A stretch of DNA of 34,382 bases from Pseudomonadota bacterium (GTDB taxonomy: Bacteria > Pseudomonadota > Gammaproteobacteria > Burkholderiales > Thiobacillaceae), in the NCBI GenBank assembly GCA_030690985.1, contig JAUYFG010000212.1, positions 1 to 34,382 of the forward strand, given 5' to 3'. The position numbers were made by a program, and so were the translations under genes. Below are positions 34,296 to 34,382 of this stretch, one piece after another. The notes below the pieces were generated by a model that saw only the letters and a program-made list of their open reading frames with translations, made no database searches and was not told where the DNA came from. Numbering within the stretch: position 1 is the stretch's first letter; each line of letters opens with the position of its first letter.

Positions 34296-34382
34296 GTTTC
34301 CGATGCGGCTTAGGATGAGCGGGTCTGGGTTTAGTGGCTCCGGCCACGAAGCGGATCAGGTTTTTTGCCAACTCCGCGAACA

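Overview
The window looks like the chromosome of a high-GC betaproteobacterium, of the Rhodocyclales/Nitrosomonadales type. This rests mainly on the gene order hfq-hflX-hflK-hflC-DUF2065-hisZ-purA, which is typical of that class. The assignment is inference; no rRNA gene is present to confirm it.

Left third (1-9.3 kb) is a CRISPR island. It opens with palindromic repeats and a Phd/PIN toxin-antitoxin pair. Next come a two-gene unit (a membrane-anchored CARF-type sensor, then a DUF1874 ring-nuclease-like protein), a leader, and a 30-repeat array with 29 spacers. The array decays at its right end into a duplicated trailer. It is followed by a reverse transcriptase-Cas1 fusion, two tandem cas2 genes and a separate cas6. 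No Cas10, Csm/Cmr or other interference gene is in the window. This is therefore a type III-style, RNA-capable adaptation module plus a cyclic-oligoadenylate response pair, and its effector complex must lie elsewhere or be lost. Several spacers are antisense to what looks like ribosome-binding site plus start codon, and two spacers sample homologous versions of one target.

Middle (9.3-17 kb): an unrecognised 387-residue protein, then the conserved housekeeping block hfq, hflX, hflK, hflC, DUF2065, hisZ and purA, mostly with overlapping or abutting genes.

Right-middle (17.2-25.6 kb): a DUF4160/DUF2442 pair coupled to a broken type III modification-methylase fragment, then an oligopeptide-type ABC transporter (lipoprotein binding protein, two permeases, fused double ATPase). 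An AbrB/PemK toxin-antitoxin cassette sits inside this transporter cluster. Three of its four proteins carry a different palindromic intergenic-type repeat inside their reading frame.

Right (25.7-34.4 kb): a probable cyclic-di-GMP-I riboswitch precedes a secreted subtilisin-like protease with an autotransporter-like C-terminus. Then come a bidirectional terminator, a small cytochrome c, murI and queG on the minus strand, tsaE and amiC on the plus strand, a minus-strand methyltransferase, an EF-hand fragment and an N-terminally truncated REP-associated transposase.

At least five families of short palindromic repeats (called A-E here) recur throughout. A: arms GTAGCCCGGATGCAGC, about 80 bp. 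B: arms GTAGGTTGGGCAAAGCG, 73 bp, sometimes nested in a longer element. C: arms GTAGGATGTGGTGAGCG. D: arms GGCGGAAAAGCGGCC. E: arms GTAGCGCCGGC or GTAGGAGCGGGCT. They fill most gene gaps and account for most of the odd structure outside the genes.
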